Positions 40,479-51,234 of a DNA stretch of 64,000 nucleotides are shown here, piece by piece. Under the pieces are notes generated by a model. It did not search any database. It saw only the letters and a program-made list of their open reading frames with translations, and had not been told where the DNA came from. Position numbers and translations under genes: made by a program. This DNA is from Flavobacteriales bacterium (lineage in GTDB: Bacteria; Bacteroidota; Bacteroidia; Flavobacteriales_G; Salibacteraceae), in the NCBI GenBank assembly GCA_018660685.1, contig JABJJW010000012.1, positions 248,001 to 312,000 of the forward strand, read 5' to 3'. The stretch's first letter is position 1. Each line of letters starts with the position of its first letter.

Positions 40479-41768
40479 ATGACGCGAAATGCGATTCGTA
40501 TAATAATCTCCCTTGCCACCATCATTTTTATTGGGCTGGTTAGTACTCAAATCTTTTGGGTTCGCAACGCATACAACATTACCAACCAACAGATCAAACA
40601 TGAGATTGAGCTTGCACTGATCGATGTCGTGCATGAGATTCAAACGCATAGTGGAGACTCAACTTTTCTAGTTGATCCTGTAGAGATGATTTCCGAGAAT
40701 TTCTACCGTGTTCAGATCAACGAAGAACTTCAACCGTTCTACTTAGAATCATTACTCAAGACCGAGCTTTTAAATCGTGAGTTGAATTATAAGTTTCAAT
40801 TCAGCATATACAATTGCTTCAATGACTCTGTTGTCTTTGCGAAGACGATCGACAATGAGGCAGATTTACAAGCAGAAGAAATTGCCGAAGCCCCACCACC
40901 CGTAGACTGGGACGACGATGGTCACTATTTTTCGGTCTTCTTTCCAACGATTGACAATGAGGTGTTCAGCCGAATGAATTTCTGGCTGATTTCTTCCTCC
41001 GTTTTGCTCATTGTACTGGTATTCTTTGCCTACGTCATCAATGTCATTCTACGTCAGAAGCGTCTTTCTGAAATCAAGAATGACTTCATCAATAACATGA
41101 CGCACGAGCTCAAGACACCTATTTCCACCATTGCTCTGTCCAGCGATGTGTTGCTTTCGAAAGACATAGTACAGAATCCTGAGCGTCTAGAAAACTATGC
41201 TCGGATCATCAAAAATGAAAATCAACGGCTGCAGAATCAGGTTGAACGTGTGCTTCAAATAGCTCGCCTGGACAAGGACGAAATCGACTTAAAGCGAAAC
41301 GAGGTGGACATCCATGAGCTTTTGGAACTAGCCGCTCAGAGTATCGAAATGAACTTTCCTGAAAAAGAATTGAAAATCGGCCTGACCCTGAAAGCCGACC
41401 CATGTCTTATTATTGGAGATGATATGCATCTGCTCAACGTATTTAATAACCTTCTAGACAATGCTGCTAAGTATGGTGGAGATAAACCCCAGATTTCAGT
41501 TGCTTCAACTTTGGAAAAAGGCTATGTCCAGATTGCCGTGAAGGATAATGGACCCGGAATAGGCAAGGATCAACAGAAACAAATATTTGAGAAATTCTAC
41601 CGAATTCCTACAGGAAATGTGCACGATGTAAAGGGTTTTGGACTTGGACTTCACTACGTCAAAACCATTGTTGAAGCGCACCATGGAAATATCGCTCTTA
41701 ACAGCACGTTGAATCAAGGAAGTGAATTTATCATCCGCCTCCCTTATGGAATGGATATTGTAAACTAA
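40479..41768 (+). CDS. Sensor histidine kinase (HisKA type)
   Basis: A 429-residue membrane kinase. TM1 is at about residues 7-28 and TM2 at about 168-191, enclosing a periplasmic sensor of about 140 residues with no recognised domain. The cytoplasmic part has HisKA with His209 in FINNMTHELKTPIST and a HATPase_c domain: N-box NVFNNLLDNAAKYG, G1 DNGPGIG and F/G2 FYRI...GFGLGLHYVKTIVEAHHG. It pairs with the response regulator that starts 6 bp after its stop. The stimulus is unknown; the general arrangement resembles the RprX/RprY pair of Bacteroidota. Confidence 0.92.
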   Translation: MTRNAIRIIISLATIIFIGLVSTQIFWVRNAYNITNQQIKHEIELALIDVVHEIQTHSGDSTFLVDPVEMISENFYRVQINEELQPFYLESLLKTELLNRELNYKFQFSIYNCFNDSVVFAKTIDNEADLQAEEIAEAPPPVDWDDDGHYFSVFFPTIDNEVFSRMNFWLISSSVLLIVLVFFAYVINVILRQKRLSEIKNDFINNMTHELKTPISTIALSSDVLLSKDIVQNPERLENYARIIKNENQRLQNQVERVLQIARLDKDEIDLKRNEVDIHELLELAAQSIEMNFPEKELKIGLTLKADPCLIIGDDMHLLNVFNNLLDNAAKYGGDKPQISVASTLEKGYVQIAVKDNGPGIGKDQQKQIFEKFYRIPTGNVHDVKGFGLGLHYVKTIVEAHHGNIALNSTLNQGSEFIIRLPYGMDIVN

Positions 41769-41774
41769 TGCAGC

Positions 41775-42482
41775 ATGAGTAAAAGCACCCGAACAAAGAT
41801 TCTTTTGGTGGAAGACGACCTCAATCTAGGATTCGTTATTCAAGACCATTTGCGAAATGACGGATATCAGGTTGACCTAGAAAAGGATGGTTACGCTGGT
41901 TTTCAAAAGTTCTATAACAGCGCTTTCGATTTGTGCATCTTGGATGTGATGTTGCCTAAAAAGGATGGCTTCACATTGGCCGAGGATATTCGAAAGATTG
42001 ATCAGGACGTCCCCATATTATTCTTGACTGCTAAAAGCATGACAGAAGACAAAATCAAAGGCTTCCAGCTAGGTGCCGACGATTATCTGACCAAGCCATT
42101 CAGTTTTGATGAGTTGAATTTGAGGATTAAGGCCGTTTTAAAACGATCGAAGCCCGCATTGGAAGAAGAACCCGTGAAGCGTGACGTGTTTGAGCTTGGG
42201 GCTTTTACGTTTGACTATCCAAATCTCGAATTGAAGCATCCAGATGAGAATAGAACCCTGACCAAGAAAGAGGCGGAATTGCTGAGAATGCTTTGCCTTC
42301 ATATCGATCAAGTGTTGACACGAGAAATGGCCTTGACTGTGGTTTGGGGAAGCGACGACTACTTTTTAGGCCGATCGATGGATGTCTTTATCACCAAGCT
42401 TCGGAAATACCTCAAGCTCGACGAACGCATCAAGATCATGAACGTTCATGGCGTTGGTTTCAAACTCATCGTAGACGCTTAG
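41775..42482 (+). CDS. OmpR/PhoB-family response regulator
   Basis: A 235-residue two-domain regulator. The receiver domain has acidic pocket residues in LLVEDDLNLG, phosphoacceptor Asp57 in LCILDVMLPKKDG and Lys107 in LTKPFSFDEL. The C-terminal winged-helix domain ends SDDYFLGRSMDVFITKLRKYLKL, the trans_reg_C signature. It follows the histidine kinase by 6 bp and is the probable binder of the GTTAA repeats upstream of the kinase. The DUF493 gene starts 2 bp after its stop. Confidence 0.95.
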   Translation: MSKSTRTKILLVEDDLNLGFVIQDHLRNDGYQVDLEKDGYAGFQKFYNSAFDLCILDVMLPKKDGFTLAEDIRKIDQDVPILFLTAKSMTEDKIKGFQLGADDYLTKPFSFDELNLRIKAVLKRSKPALEEEPVKRDVFELGAFTFDYPNLELKHPDENRTLTKKEAELLRMLCLHIDQVLTREMALTVVWGSDDYFLGRSMDVFITKLRKYLKLDERIKIMNVHGVGFKLIVDA

Positions 42483-42483
42483 A

Positions 42484-42753
42484 ATGCAGAAGGAATATCA
42501 AGGTCTTCACGATAAACTGAACGAGGATGTCGAATGGCCTCGGCTTTATCTTTTCAAGTTCATTATTCCCAATGATAACAAGAAGCTCGCTCTAGTAGAA
42601 TCTCTCTTCGGAGCCGAAGCGCAGGTGACTATCAACACCAGCCGTACAGGAAAATATCTAAGCATTTCAGGTAAGGAAATCATGATGAGTGCCATCGAGA
42701 TTATTGCTCGATACGAAAAAGCCGCAGAGATTGATGGCTTGATTTCTCTTTAA
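42484..42753 (+). CDS. DUF493 family protein
   Basis: An 89-residue cytosolic protein. WPRLYLFKFIIPNDNKKLAL is the DUF493/YbeD pattern (W-P-x-x-Y-x-F-K-x-I-x-P), with SRTGKYLSISGKEIMMSAIE as the second half of the ferredoxin-like alpha/beta fold. Its role is unproven; in proteobacteria YbeD lies near lipoate genes. It follows the response regulator by only 2 bp, so it belongs to the same transcript. It ends in a TTAA shared with the convergent TPR histidine kinase, leaving no room for a terminator. Confidence 0.87.
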   Translation: MQKEYQGLHDKLNEDVEWPRLYLFKFIIPNDNKKLALVESLFGAEAQVTINTSRTGKYLSISGKEIMMSAIEIIARYEKAAEIDGLISL

Positions 42754-44786
42754 ACCAATTCTGGTTCCTTCGTCATTGCTTTTTTAATCTCAGGCCGCTC
42801 TTTCTCCAATCCCTTGAAATCGATTTGGAAGAAACTACCATCTCGATCGAGGCGTTGAATCTCCCCGTCTAACTGATCCGTTAGCGTCACAACCAACTCC
42901 ATCCCGAGCGAGTGAGCACTTTGGAAGTTAAAATCAGGCGGTAATCCCACACCGTCGTCACCTATCACCAATCGGAACATTCCAGAGCCCAATCGATCAA
43001 GCTCGACAACCAAAAGACCGCTTTCCTTTCCTTCAAACGCATGTTTGAGTGAATTGGAAATCATCTCGTTGAGCAGAAGCCCAAGCGGAATCAATGTATC
43101 TAAGCTCAGGTGCTCAATACCCACTTTTACATCCAGATCAATTCTCTGGTTGAGCCTGTAGCTACGGAGTAGATTCTGGGCAAGTTCTGAGAAATACTCT
43201 TCAATATTGATATTGCTTAGGTCATGCGCCTCATACATCTTTTCGTGGATCAAGGCCATCGAGATTATTCGATTTTGGCATTCATCGAAGAGATCGAGCG
43301 CTTCTTGATCGTCGGTATAAGAACATTGCAGTCGGATTAGACTGTTGATTACTTGGAGGTTATTCTTCACTCGGTGGTGAATCTCCTTGAGCAAAATTTC
43401 TTTTTCTTCTTTTTGCAGACGGATGTTGTCGTTCTGCTTTTGGAGAAGTTCGAGCGCCATTTGGCGTTCGCGATTGATTCGAGCATATATGACCACCGAT
43501 ATCAACGCGAGTACGAGACCGATGGTAAAGGAGATAATGAGGATTCTATTCCGTCCCAATTGAAGCTCTTGAATGTCATTCTCCCTCTTCAGAATTTCTA
43601 TTTCCTTACCCTTCTGCTCATTCTCAAATTTTGCCTCAAGATTTGACGCCATCTCTTCGGTTTGTTCACTGAAAAGTGTGTCTTTCATCCTCGCATATTG
43701 CGCTTTGTACTCGAGCGCTTTTTGAAAATCCCCAGTTCTCTGATACAGCTCGCTCAAGTCGTCATAAGCATCCCTGAGTTCTTTTTTCGCGCCAATATCC
43801 TCGGAAATTTGAATCACATCTTCCAGATACTTTAGCGCCTCTTCTGAATTGCCCGTTACCGAATGCACATTTCCGATACCTGTAAGTGAACTCAACATTC
43901 CCTTTTTATCTCCTAATTCCTCCTGAATGACAAGTGCTTTTTGCTGAAATTCTAGCGCCTTCGCAAACGCTTCTTCCGCAGCGTATACGTCACCAATGTT
44001 GGTGAATGATGTCGCCAACCCACGTTGATTTCCAATCTTCTCCCTGTTTTTCAATGATTTGAAATGGTAATCCAATGACTCATCGTACTCGCCTAACTCA
44101 TAGGAGATGATTCCCAAGTTATTCAGAATGTCTGCGCTGACCGCTTCATTGTTGAACTCGGCTAAAATTTTAAGGGCTCGTTGATAATAGCTCTTCGCTT
44201 GGCCATAATTTCCTTGATAGTAGTAGATCAGTCCGATGTTATTATACGACTTCCCCATTCCTTCCTTGTCATCAATTTCTTGGAGAATTCTCAAAGAGCT
44301 CAAATATTCTTTAATGGCCAAGGAATAATCCCCTGTCTGAGTGTAAACTGCTCCTTTGTTGTTGTGCGAACCGGCCATTCCTCTTTTATCCCCAATTTCT
44401 GTCATCAATTCCAACGACCGGTCGTGGTAACTCAATGCCACATTGTAAATGGCCTTGTAGTAATTGATGATTCCTAAGTTGTTATAGGAGAGCGCAATAC
44501 CTCTTTTGTAGCCTAGTTTCTCAGACAGGAACAACGCTCGGTTAGAATACTTCTCAGCCTTGTCAATGTCATTGTTGAAGAATTCGCGGGAGAGTTGATA
44601 CAGGAGCATGACCTTGGCCGTATCCTGTTTAGATGTACGCAGAATCTGAAATAGACTGTCAATTTTTGGTTGATCCTGAGCGGTCGATTGCAAATTGGCT
44701 CCCATCACTACAATGAGTAATAGAATGGCGAACCTGCCTTTTACAATTTGCATCGTATTCATTCTATAAAATTTGCTCAGCCTCAT
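42750..44786 (-). CDS. TPR-containing sensor histidine kinase (HisKA_2 / HWE-like)
   Basis: A 678-residue protein. A signal-anchor-like stretch (RFAILLLIVVMGANLQSTAQ) is followed by about eight TPR units (roughly residues 50-380), a membrane helix near residue 425-447 (ILIISFTIGLVLALISVVIY) and a kinase core. The phosphorylated His is in LLKEIHHRVKNNLQVIN (HisKA_2), and the ATPase part has LGLLLNEMISNSLKHAF and IGDDGVGLPPDF. Such TPR kinases are common in Bacteroidota; no partner regulator is next to it. The start may be the ATG at 44786 or internal ATGs at 44762 or 44753. Confidence 0.88.
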   Translation of the reverse strand: MRLSKFYRMNTMQIVKGRFAILLLIVVMGANLQSTAQDQPKIDSLFQILRTSKQDTAKVMLLYQLSREFFNNDIDKAEKYSNRALFLSEKLGYKRGIALSYNNLGIINYYKAIYNVALSYHDRSLELMTEIGDKRGMAGSHNNKGAVYTQTGDYSLAIKEYLSSLRILQEIDDKEGMGKSYNNIGLIYYYQGNYGQAKSYYQRALKILAEFNNEAVSADILNNLGIISYELGEYDESLDYHFKSLKNREKIGNQRGLATSFTNIGDVYAAEEAFAKALEFQQKALVIQEELGDKKGMLSSLTGIGNVHSVTGNSEEALKYLEDVIQISEDIGAKKELRDAYDDLSELYQRTGDFQKALEYKAQYARMKDTLFSEQTEEMASNLEAKFENEQKGKEIEILKRENDIQELQLGRNRILIISFTIGLVLALISVVIYARINRERQMALELLQKQNDNIRLQKEEKEILLKEIHHRVKNNLQVINSLIRLQCSYTDDQEALDLFDECQNRIISMALIHEKMYEAHDLSNINIEEYFSELAQNLLRSYRLNQRIDLDVKVGIEHLSLDTLIPLGLLLNEMISNSLKHAFEGKESGLLVVELDRLGSGMFRLVIGDDGVGLPPDFNFQSAHSLGMELVVTLTDQLDGEIQRLDRDGSFFQIDFKGLEKERPEIKKAMTKEPELV

Positions 44787-44825
44787 AACGATTCGTAGAT
44801 AAGCACGACATTCGTACTAGAAGTT

Positions 44826-46493
44826 ATGAAGTTACCTTTTTTGAAACACTTGACGGTGCTCGTTCTTGTATTCTGCGGAGGCTTTGCGCAAGCACAGACT
44901 TCGTTTGTACAATTCGCGAACAACTCTGCGGATGATGAACTTATCTCAGTCGACGTTTGGATGGATACCGTTCAGCTCATCGACAACTTAAGCTTCCGGA
45001 GTGCTAGTGATCCAATTGAGATTCCATCGTCTCAGCTCATGGACATCGTTATTCTCGATTCATCGAGTGTCGATACGCTGAGTTTTGATTCCATGTTCGT
45101 TGATTCATTCTCGAACGGAATGTCATATCTACTTATGTTAGAAGGCCTGGTTGATTCAACCAACTACTCGCCATTCGTTCCTCTGGCATTTAAAAGAATT
45201 GAGCTGCAACATGTGCCTATTGCGCCATCCTATTCTGCGCTTTTATTTCACAACGGCACCAGTGATGCCGACTTTCTGCATATTGAAGAGTCGAGACGCG
45301 GGCTTGGAATTTTGGCGGACAGCATATTCTTTGGCAGCTCGACCGAGCTCATTGCCGTTGAAGCTGATGACTATCGAATTAAGACCTATGCAGATTCCGA
45401 GCTCAAGTCAGAATTAGAATTGAAGTTGCTGTCCAAAGGACTCAGCGACAGCTCAGTGGTCATCGCTAGCAGTGGGTTTATCAATCCATCATCGAACAAT
45501 GACGGCCCCTCCAATAACTGGTATTATATTCCGGATAGTGCTGGGGCATTTGTCCGGTTGAAGAATAGTGTGGCGTATTTACAGGTCATCCATAATTCGG
45601 CAAACCCGGCTTTGGACCGCTTGGATATTTACGCTGAAAACGAGCTTTTTAGAAATAACTTAAACTTCCGATCAAAGTCGGCTTTCACACGAGTGAGTTC
45701 GGCCATCGATATTCTTCTTGGCTTCTCTTCCGACAGCTCGAGCGGACCTGGTGATTTCATCATAAAAGACACATTTAACCTCGAAGCAGGTCACCATTAT
45801 CGCGCGGTACTGAATGGAGTATCAGGATTCAATTTCACCCCGAATAAAGAACTTGAAGTGACTCTGATCGAAACGGGACCCACAGCTGAAAACGCCTCTC
45901 TCACTGACGTTCAATTTATTCAAGGCGCAACGGACGTGACCACGCTGAATGTTCGAGAAACTGATCTTTTAAATTCCTTGTGGATCGCTGATATGGAATA
46001 TGGTTCCATTTCTGAAGTGTTCGACTTACCAACCGCTGATTATAAAATCAGAGTACGTGATTTAGCCGATACGCTCGATCAAGAATATCAACTCCCTCTT
46101 TATTCGAATGAATTTCAAGGCGCTGCTATTTTGATATTGACATCTGGATTTTTAGACACATTAAACAACGGGAACGGTGCTCCCTTTGGTGTTTGGCTGG
46201 CCGACTCCAACGCTGGTCCCATGATGGAGCTGAGTAAGGCACTTGGGAATTTTGATCCCGCTACATTGAACACCAAGATTTTCCCAAATCCATTCAGCTC
46301 ATTCATCACCATTTCAGCTGCAGCTCAACCAGACAGAATTGAACTTTACAGCGTCGATGGCCGAATGATAAAATCTTTCTCTTCTATCAATCGGATTACA
46401 AGGTTGAACTTAAGCGATCTTGCCAAAGGAAATTATTTGATGAAGCTCGAGTATCAAAATCGCACCGCCGCCGAGCTCATAACCAAGCAGTAG
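44826..46493 (+). CDS. DUF4397-domain secreted protein with T9SS sorting domain
   Basis: A 555-residue exported protein. Signal peptide 1-23 (ending GFAQA) is followed by three to four DUF4397 units of about 100 residues (for example VQFANNSADDELISVDVWMD, LLFHNGTSDADFLHIEESR, LQVIHNSANPALDRLDIYAE, VQFIQGATDVTTLNVRET), a beta-rich domain of unknown role. The C-terminus from about residue 484 is a type A sorting domain (IFPNPFSSFITI ... LSDLAKGNYLMKLE). It should be sent out by the type IX secretion system. It stands alone; a perfect hairpin follows the stop. Confidence 0.87.
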   Translation: MKLPFLKHLTVLVLVFCGGFAQAQTSFVQFANNSADDELISVDVWMDTVQLIDNLSFRSASDPIEIPSSQLMDIVILDSSSVDTLSFDSMFVDSFSNGMSYLLMLEGLVDSTNYSPFVPLAFKRIELQHVPIAPSYSALLFHNGTSDADFLHIEESRRGLGILADSIFFGSSTELIAVEADDYRIKTYADSELKSELELKLLSKGLSDSSVVIASSGFINPSSNNDGPSNNWYYIPDSAGAFVRLKNSVAYLQVIHNSANPALDRLDIYAENELFRNNLNFRSKSAFTRVSSAIDILLGFSSDSSSGPGDFIIKDTFNLEAGHHYRAVLNGVSGFNFTPNKELEVTLIETGPTAENASLTDVQFIQGATDVTTLNVRETDLLNSLWIADMEYGSISEVFDLPTADYKIRVRDLADTLDQEYQLPLYSNEFQGAAILILTSGFLDTLNNGNGAPFGVWLADSNAGPMMELSKALGNFDPATLNTKIFPNPFSSFITISAAAQPDRIELYSVDGRMIKSFSSINRITRLNLSDLAKGNYLMKLEYQNRTAAELITKQ

Positions 46494-46494
46494 G

Positions 46495-46517
46495 TTTTCA
46501 ACCACTGGGGTTGAAAA
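46495..46517. other. Perfect 9-bp hairpin after the DUF4397 gene
   Basis: TTTTCAACC (46495-46503) and GGTTGAAAA (46509-46517) flank a 5-nt loop, 1 bp after the stop codon. On the plus strand no T-run follows, so it is only a weak terminator candidate and might serve as a 3' stabilising hairpin. Confidence 0.5.
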
Positions 46518-46569
46518 ATCTGTAGACACCGCTGATTCTAAGAAGCCAATAAAGGGCTAGTCTTGGTGT

Positions 46570-47097
46570 ATGTTAAACTGGCGAATATCCATTGCTCTTT
46601 GCCTGTCCATTCTCGTTTTGGGTTCCTGCTCAAAATCTAGAAAAGCTTCTGCCCGTAATTCTACCAAGTCAAAAACTGAGCGATCAATCGTAAATCGCTA
46701 TGCGCAGAAAATGGAAGTAGCACCTAGCGAATTGAAAAACCGCGAATTGTATTCTTTTATTTCAAGTTGGGAAGGTGCACCATACAAATACGGAGGAACT
46801 ACCTCAAGCGGAGTTGACTGCTCTGGATTTGTAATGCGTCTGTATCAAGATGTTTATAGCCAATCGCTGCCACGCACGACTGCAGATTTATCTAAGTCAA
46901 TCCATAAAAAATCGCCGAGTAAGCTGCACGAGGGGGATTTGGTCTTCTTCGATATCAATGGCAAGAAATGGTCTCATGTGGGAGTGTATTTACACAATGA
47001 CTTCTTTGTGCATGCCAGTACCAGCAAGGGCGTCATGATTTCAAGCCTCCAAAACCCGTACTATCAAAAAGCATTTAGTCGAGGTGGAAGTCCTTAA
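46570..47097 (+). CDS. NlpC/P60-family (C40) lipoprotein peptidase
   Basis: A 175-residue protein. The lipobox is VLGSC (Cys20), so it is anchored to an envelope membrane. Residues 65-170 form the NlpC/P60 domain: catalytic Cys84 in GVDCSGFVMRLYQ, His136 in WSHVGVYLH and a third polar residue (His148 in FVHAST). Such enzymes cut peptidoglycan stem peptides, usually the gamma-D-Glu-DAP bond. The linker between lipid anchor and domain is basic and Ser/Lys rich. No neighbour shares the theme except the TonB receptor gene that follows. Confidence 0.93.
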   Translation: MLNWRISIALCLSILVLGSCSKSRKASARNSTKSKTERSIVNRYAQKMEVAPSELKNRELYSFISSWEGAPYKYGGTTSSGVDCSGFVMRLYQDVYSQSLPRTTADLSKSIHKKSPSKLHEGDLVFFDINGKKWSHVGVYLHNDFFVHASTSKGVMISSLQNPYYQKAFSRGGSP

Positions 47098-47180
47098 CTC
47101 CGTTTATCCTCATTTTCTACCATCTACTCAGTCAACCTTGACCCTCACTTATATTAACAATTAAGCGTCTATTCTAATGC

Positions 47181-47188
47181 TATTTTTG
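47181..47188 (+). promoter_or_regulatory. -7-type box TATTTTTG before the TonB receptor gene
   Basis: TATTTTTG matches the Bacteroidetes -7 consensus TANNTTTG, 20 bp before the ATG at 47208. No clear TTTG -33 element is at the right spacing, so support is weak. Confidence 0.28.
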
Positions 47189-47207
47189 GCCGCTTCTAAG
47201 AAATGGA

Positions 47208-49514
47208 ATGTTGAGATCACTTTTATTCTTTGTTTTTCTAGCCTTTACTTCCTCAGTTTTGGGGCAGAATGCAACCGTGAGAGGTTTCGTCTATGACAAA
47301 CTCAGTGGAGAGCCTATCATCTTTACCAATGTCTATTTGAAAGGTACCCAGCACGGTACATCTACCGATGTAAACGGTTATTACTCGATATCCAAAATTC
47401 CTCCAGGAAGTTATACGCTCACGGTCAACAGCCTGGGATATGAGCAAATTGATGAAGACATCAGCCTGAGAAAGGCACAAATCCTGAGTAAGAAATTATT
47501 CATCTCTCCTCAAGCCAAGGTTCTTTCAACGTTCGATGTTTCTGCTGACAAAGCCGAAGCTCGCAACCAGGTAAAAATGTCCGTCCAAAAGATTACACCG
47601 AAGGAAATTGAGAAGATGCCTAGCATTGGAGGCGAACCTGATATTGCACAATACATGCAGGTTTTACCAGGGGTTGTGTTTACAGGAGATCAAGGCGGCC
47701 AGCTTTACATTAGAGGTGGATCGCCGGTTCAAAATAAGGTACTTCTCGATGGAATGATCGTGTACAACCCGTTTCACTCAATTGGACTTTTCTCCGTTTT
47801 TGATACTGACATTATCCGAAATGCGGATATCTACACAGGAGGATTTGGCGCTGAGTACGGTGGTCGAATTTCATCCATTATGGATGTGACCACGATTGAT
47901 GGTAACATCAATGAATTTCATGGGAATGCTTCCTTGAGCACTTTCGGAGCGAAATTGAACATTGAAGGTCCGCTGAAGAAGCCTACGAAAGTTGGAGGTT
48001 CAAGTATTAGCTATATCGCCTCAGCGAAGCACAGCTACCTGGACGAAAGCTCCAAGCTATTCTACAACTACATCGATTCGAACGGATTGCCATTTGGGTT
48101 CACCGACGTCTACGGTAAATTGACATTTTCTGGAGAAAACGGTAGCAAGGCCAACATATTTGGACTGAATTTCTCGGATCGCGTGAACTACGGTCCAGTT
48201 TCAAATTTGAATTGGAATAACGCAGGAGTTGGTGGGAACTTCCTTCTCATCCCTTCAGGAAGTCCAGTTCTGGTTGAAGGGAATATTGCCTACTCCAAGT
48301 ATGGAATCCGATTGGCTGAAGACAATTTGCAGGATCGCTCTAGCATCATTGAAGGATTCAATGGAGGACTTGGCTTCACGTATTTCTTAGGAGATGACGA
48401 AGTGAAGTACGGTATTGAAATTATTGGCTTTTCAACGAACTATAGCGTCGTTAATCAGGCTAATCAGCTGATAGAACAACAGGAGAGTACAACGGAATTA
48501 GCCGGCTATGTCCGCTACAAAAAAAAGCTTGGTAAGTTGATTCTTGACCCAAGTTTTAGATTCCATTATTACGCTTCTCTAAGCACCCCGTCATTCGAAC
48601 CACGAATCGGAATGAAGTACAATGTCAATGACGACCTGAGGCTCAAGGCAGCGGCTGGTGTCTATAGTCAAAACCTCATTGCTGCAAACAGCGATCGTGA
48701 CGTTGTGAACTTGTTCAGCGGATTCCTTAGTGGTCCAAGTAATCTTCAGGATGATTTCGTCAAGGAGAATGGTAGCGTCAAGGAGATTACTCACTCTCTC
48801 CAAAAAGCCAATCACTTTATTATTGGTGCTGAGATCGATGTGACTTCCAAAATCAATGTCAATGTTGAGGCTTACTACAAAATGTTTACGCAGGTCACTA
48901 ACCTGAACCGAAACAAAATATTCGATGAGGATGAGCCCGATCAGCCAGACATTCTGAAGAATGATTTCATCATTGAAACAGGTGAGGCGTACGGATGTGA
49001 CATTGTGGTAAATTATGAGCTCAGCGACATCAACCTGTATGGAGTTTATTCGATTGGACGTGTCATTCGATGGGATGGATTCCAAGAATATGCACCGGTA
49101 TTTGATCGCCGTCACAACGTCAATTTTGTTGGTTCATACAAATTCGGCCCTAGCAGACAGTGGGAGTTCGATGCACGATGGAACATGGGATCAGGTTTTC
49201 CATTCACCCAAACTCTTGGCTTTTACGAGCAGTATAATTTCAGCGATGGTGCCGATACGGATGTAATTAACGGCAATGGCGACATTGGAATTGTCTATGA
49301 TGATTTGAATGGAGGTCGGCTCCCTTATTACCATAGACTTGATGTCACGCTAAAGAGAAAGTTCGTATTCTCAGTGAATTCAACGCTCGAAGCAAACATT
49401 GGAATAACCAATGCCTACAACCGACAGAACATCTTTTATTTTGATCGGGTAAACTTCGAAAGGGTCGATCAACTTCCCTTCATGCCCTCGGCTGGAGTGA
49501 GTATCAGTTTTTAA
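47208..49514 (+). CDS. TonB-dependent receptor with carboxypeptidase-like regulatory N-domain
   Basis: A 768-residue outer-membrane receptor. Signal peptide 1-19 (ending VLGQ), carboxypeptidase-D-like regulatory domain about 20-110 (VRGFVYDKLSGEPIIFTNVY ... GYYSISKIPPGSYTLTV), plug domain about 120-230 (SIGGEPDIAQYMQVLPGVVF ... RGGSPVQNKVLLDGMIVYNP) and a beta barrel ending in the aromatic tail GVSISF. It imports a large substrate in exchange for TonB energy. No SusD partner gene follows, unlike classic glycan-utilisation pairs, so iron or vitamin uptake or another cargo is possible; the substrate is unknown. Confidence 0.9.
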   Translation: MLRSLLFFVFLAFTSSVLGQNATVRGFVYDKLSGEPIIFTNVYLKGTQHGTSTDVNGYYSISKIPPGSYTLTVNSLGYEQIDEDISLRKAQILSKKLFISPQAKVLSTFDVSADKAEARNQVKMSVQKITPKEIEKMPSIGGEPDIAQYMQVLPGVVFTGDQGGQLYIRGGSPVQNKVLLDGMIVYNPFHSIGLFSVFDTDIIRNADIYTGGFGAEYGGRISSIMDVTTIDGNINEFHGNASLSTFGAKLNIEGPLKKPTKVGGSSISYIASAKHSYLDESSKLFYNYIDSNGLPFGFTDVYGKLTFSGENGSKANIFGLNFSDRVNYGPVSNLNWNNAGVGGNFLLIPSGSPVLVEGNIAYSKYGIRLAEDNLQDRSSIIEGFNGGLGFTYFLGDDEVKYGIEIIGFSTNYSVVNQANQLIEQQESTTELAGYVRYKKKLGKLILDPSFRFHYYASLSTPSFEPRIGMKYNVNDDLRLKAAAGVYSQNLIAANSDRDVVNLFSGFLSGPSNLQDDFVKENGSVKEITHSLQKANHFIIGAEIDVTSKINVNVEAYYKMFTQVTNLNRNKIFDEDEPDQPDILKNDFIIETGEAYGCDIVVNYELSDINLYGVYSIGRVIRWDGFQEYAPVFDRRHNVNFVGSYKFGPSRQWEFDARWNMGSGFPFTQTLGFYEQYNFSDGADTDVINGNGDIGIVYDDLNGGRLPYYHRLDVTLKRKFVFSVNSTLEANIGITNAYNRQNIFYFDRVNFERVDQLPFMPSAGVSISF

Positions 49515-49571
49515 TTTCATTAGACTCGATAAAAATTAGGTATTTCTCCTGTCTCTTCGCTTCGGGTGTTG

Positions 49572-49579
49572 TAATTTTG
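49572..49579 (+). promoter_or_regulatory. -7-type box TAATTTTG before pyrG
   Basis: TAATTTTG matches TANNTTTG and lies 27 bp before the GTG start at 49606. The -33 element is not evident at the expected spacing. Confidence 0.28.
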
Positions 49580-49593
49580 ATTTCCGTATTTAA

Positions 49594-51228
<1,635 letters not shown>

Positions 51229-51234
51229 GAAGTA

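Noticed and set aside
48591-49115. 174-codon minus-strand ORF inside the TonB receptor gene
   Set aside because: Antisense shadow of the beta-barrel coding sequence; no start context or motif.
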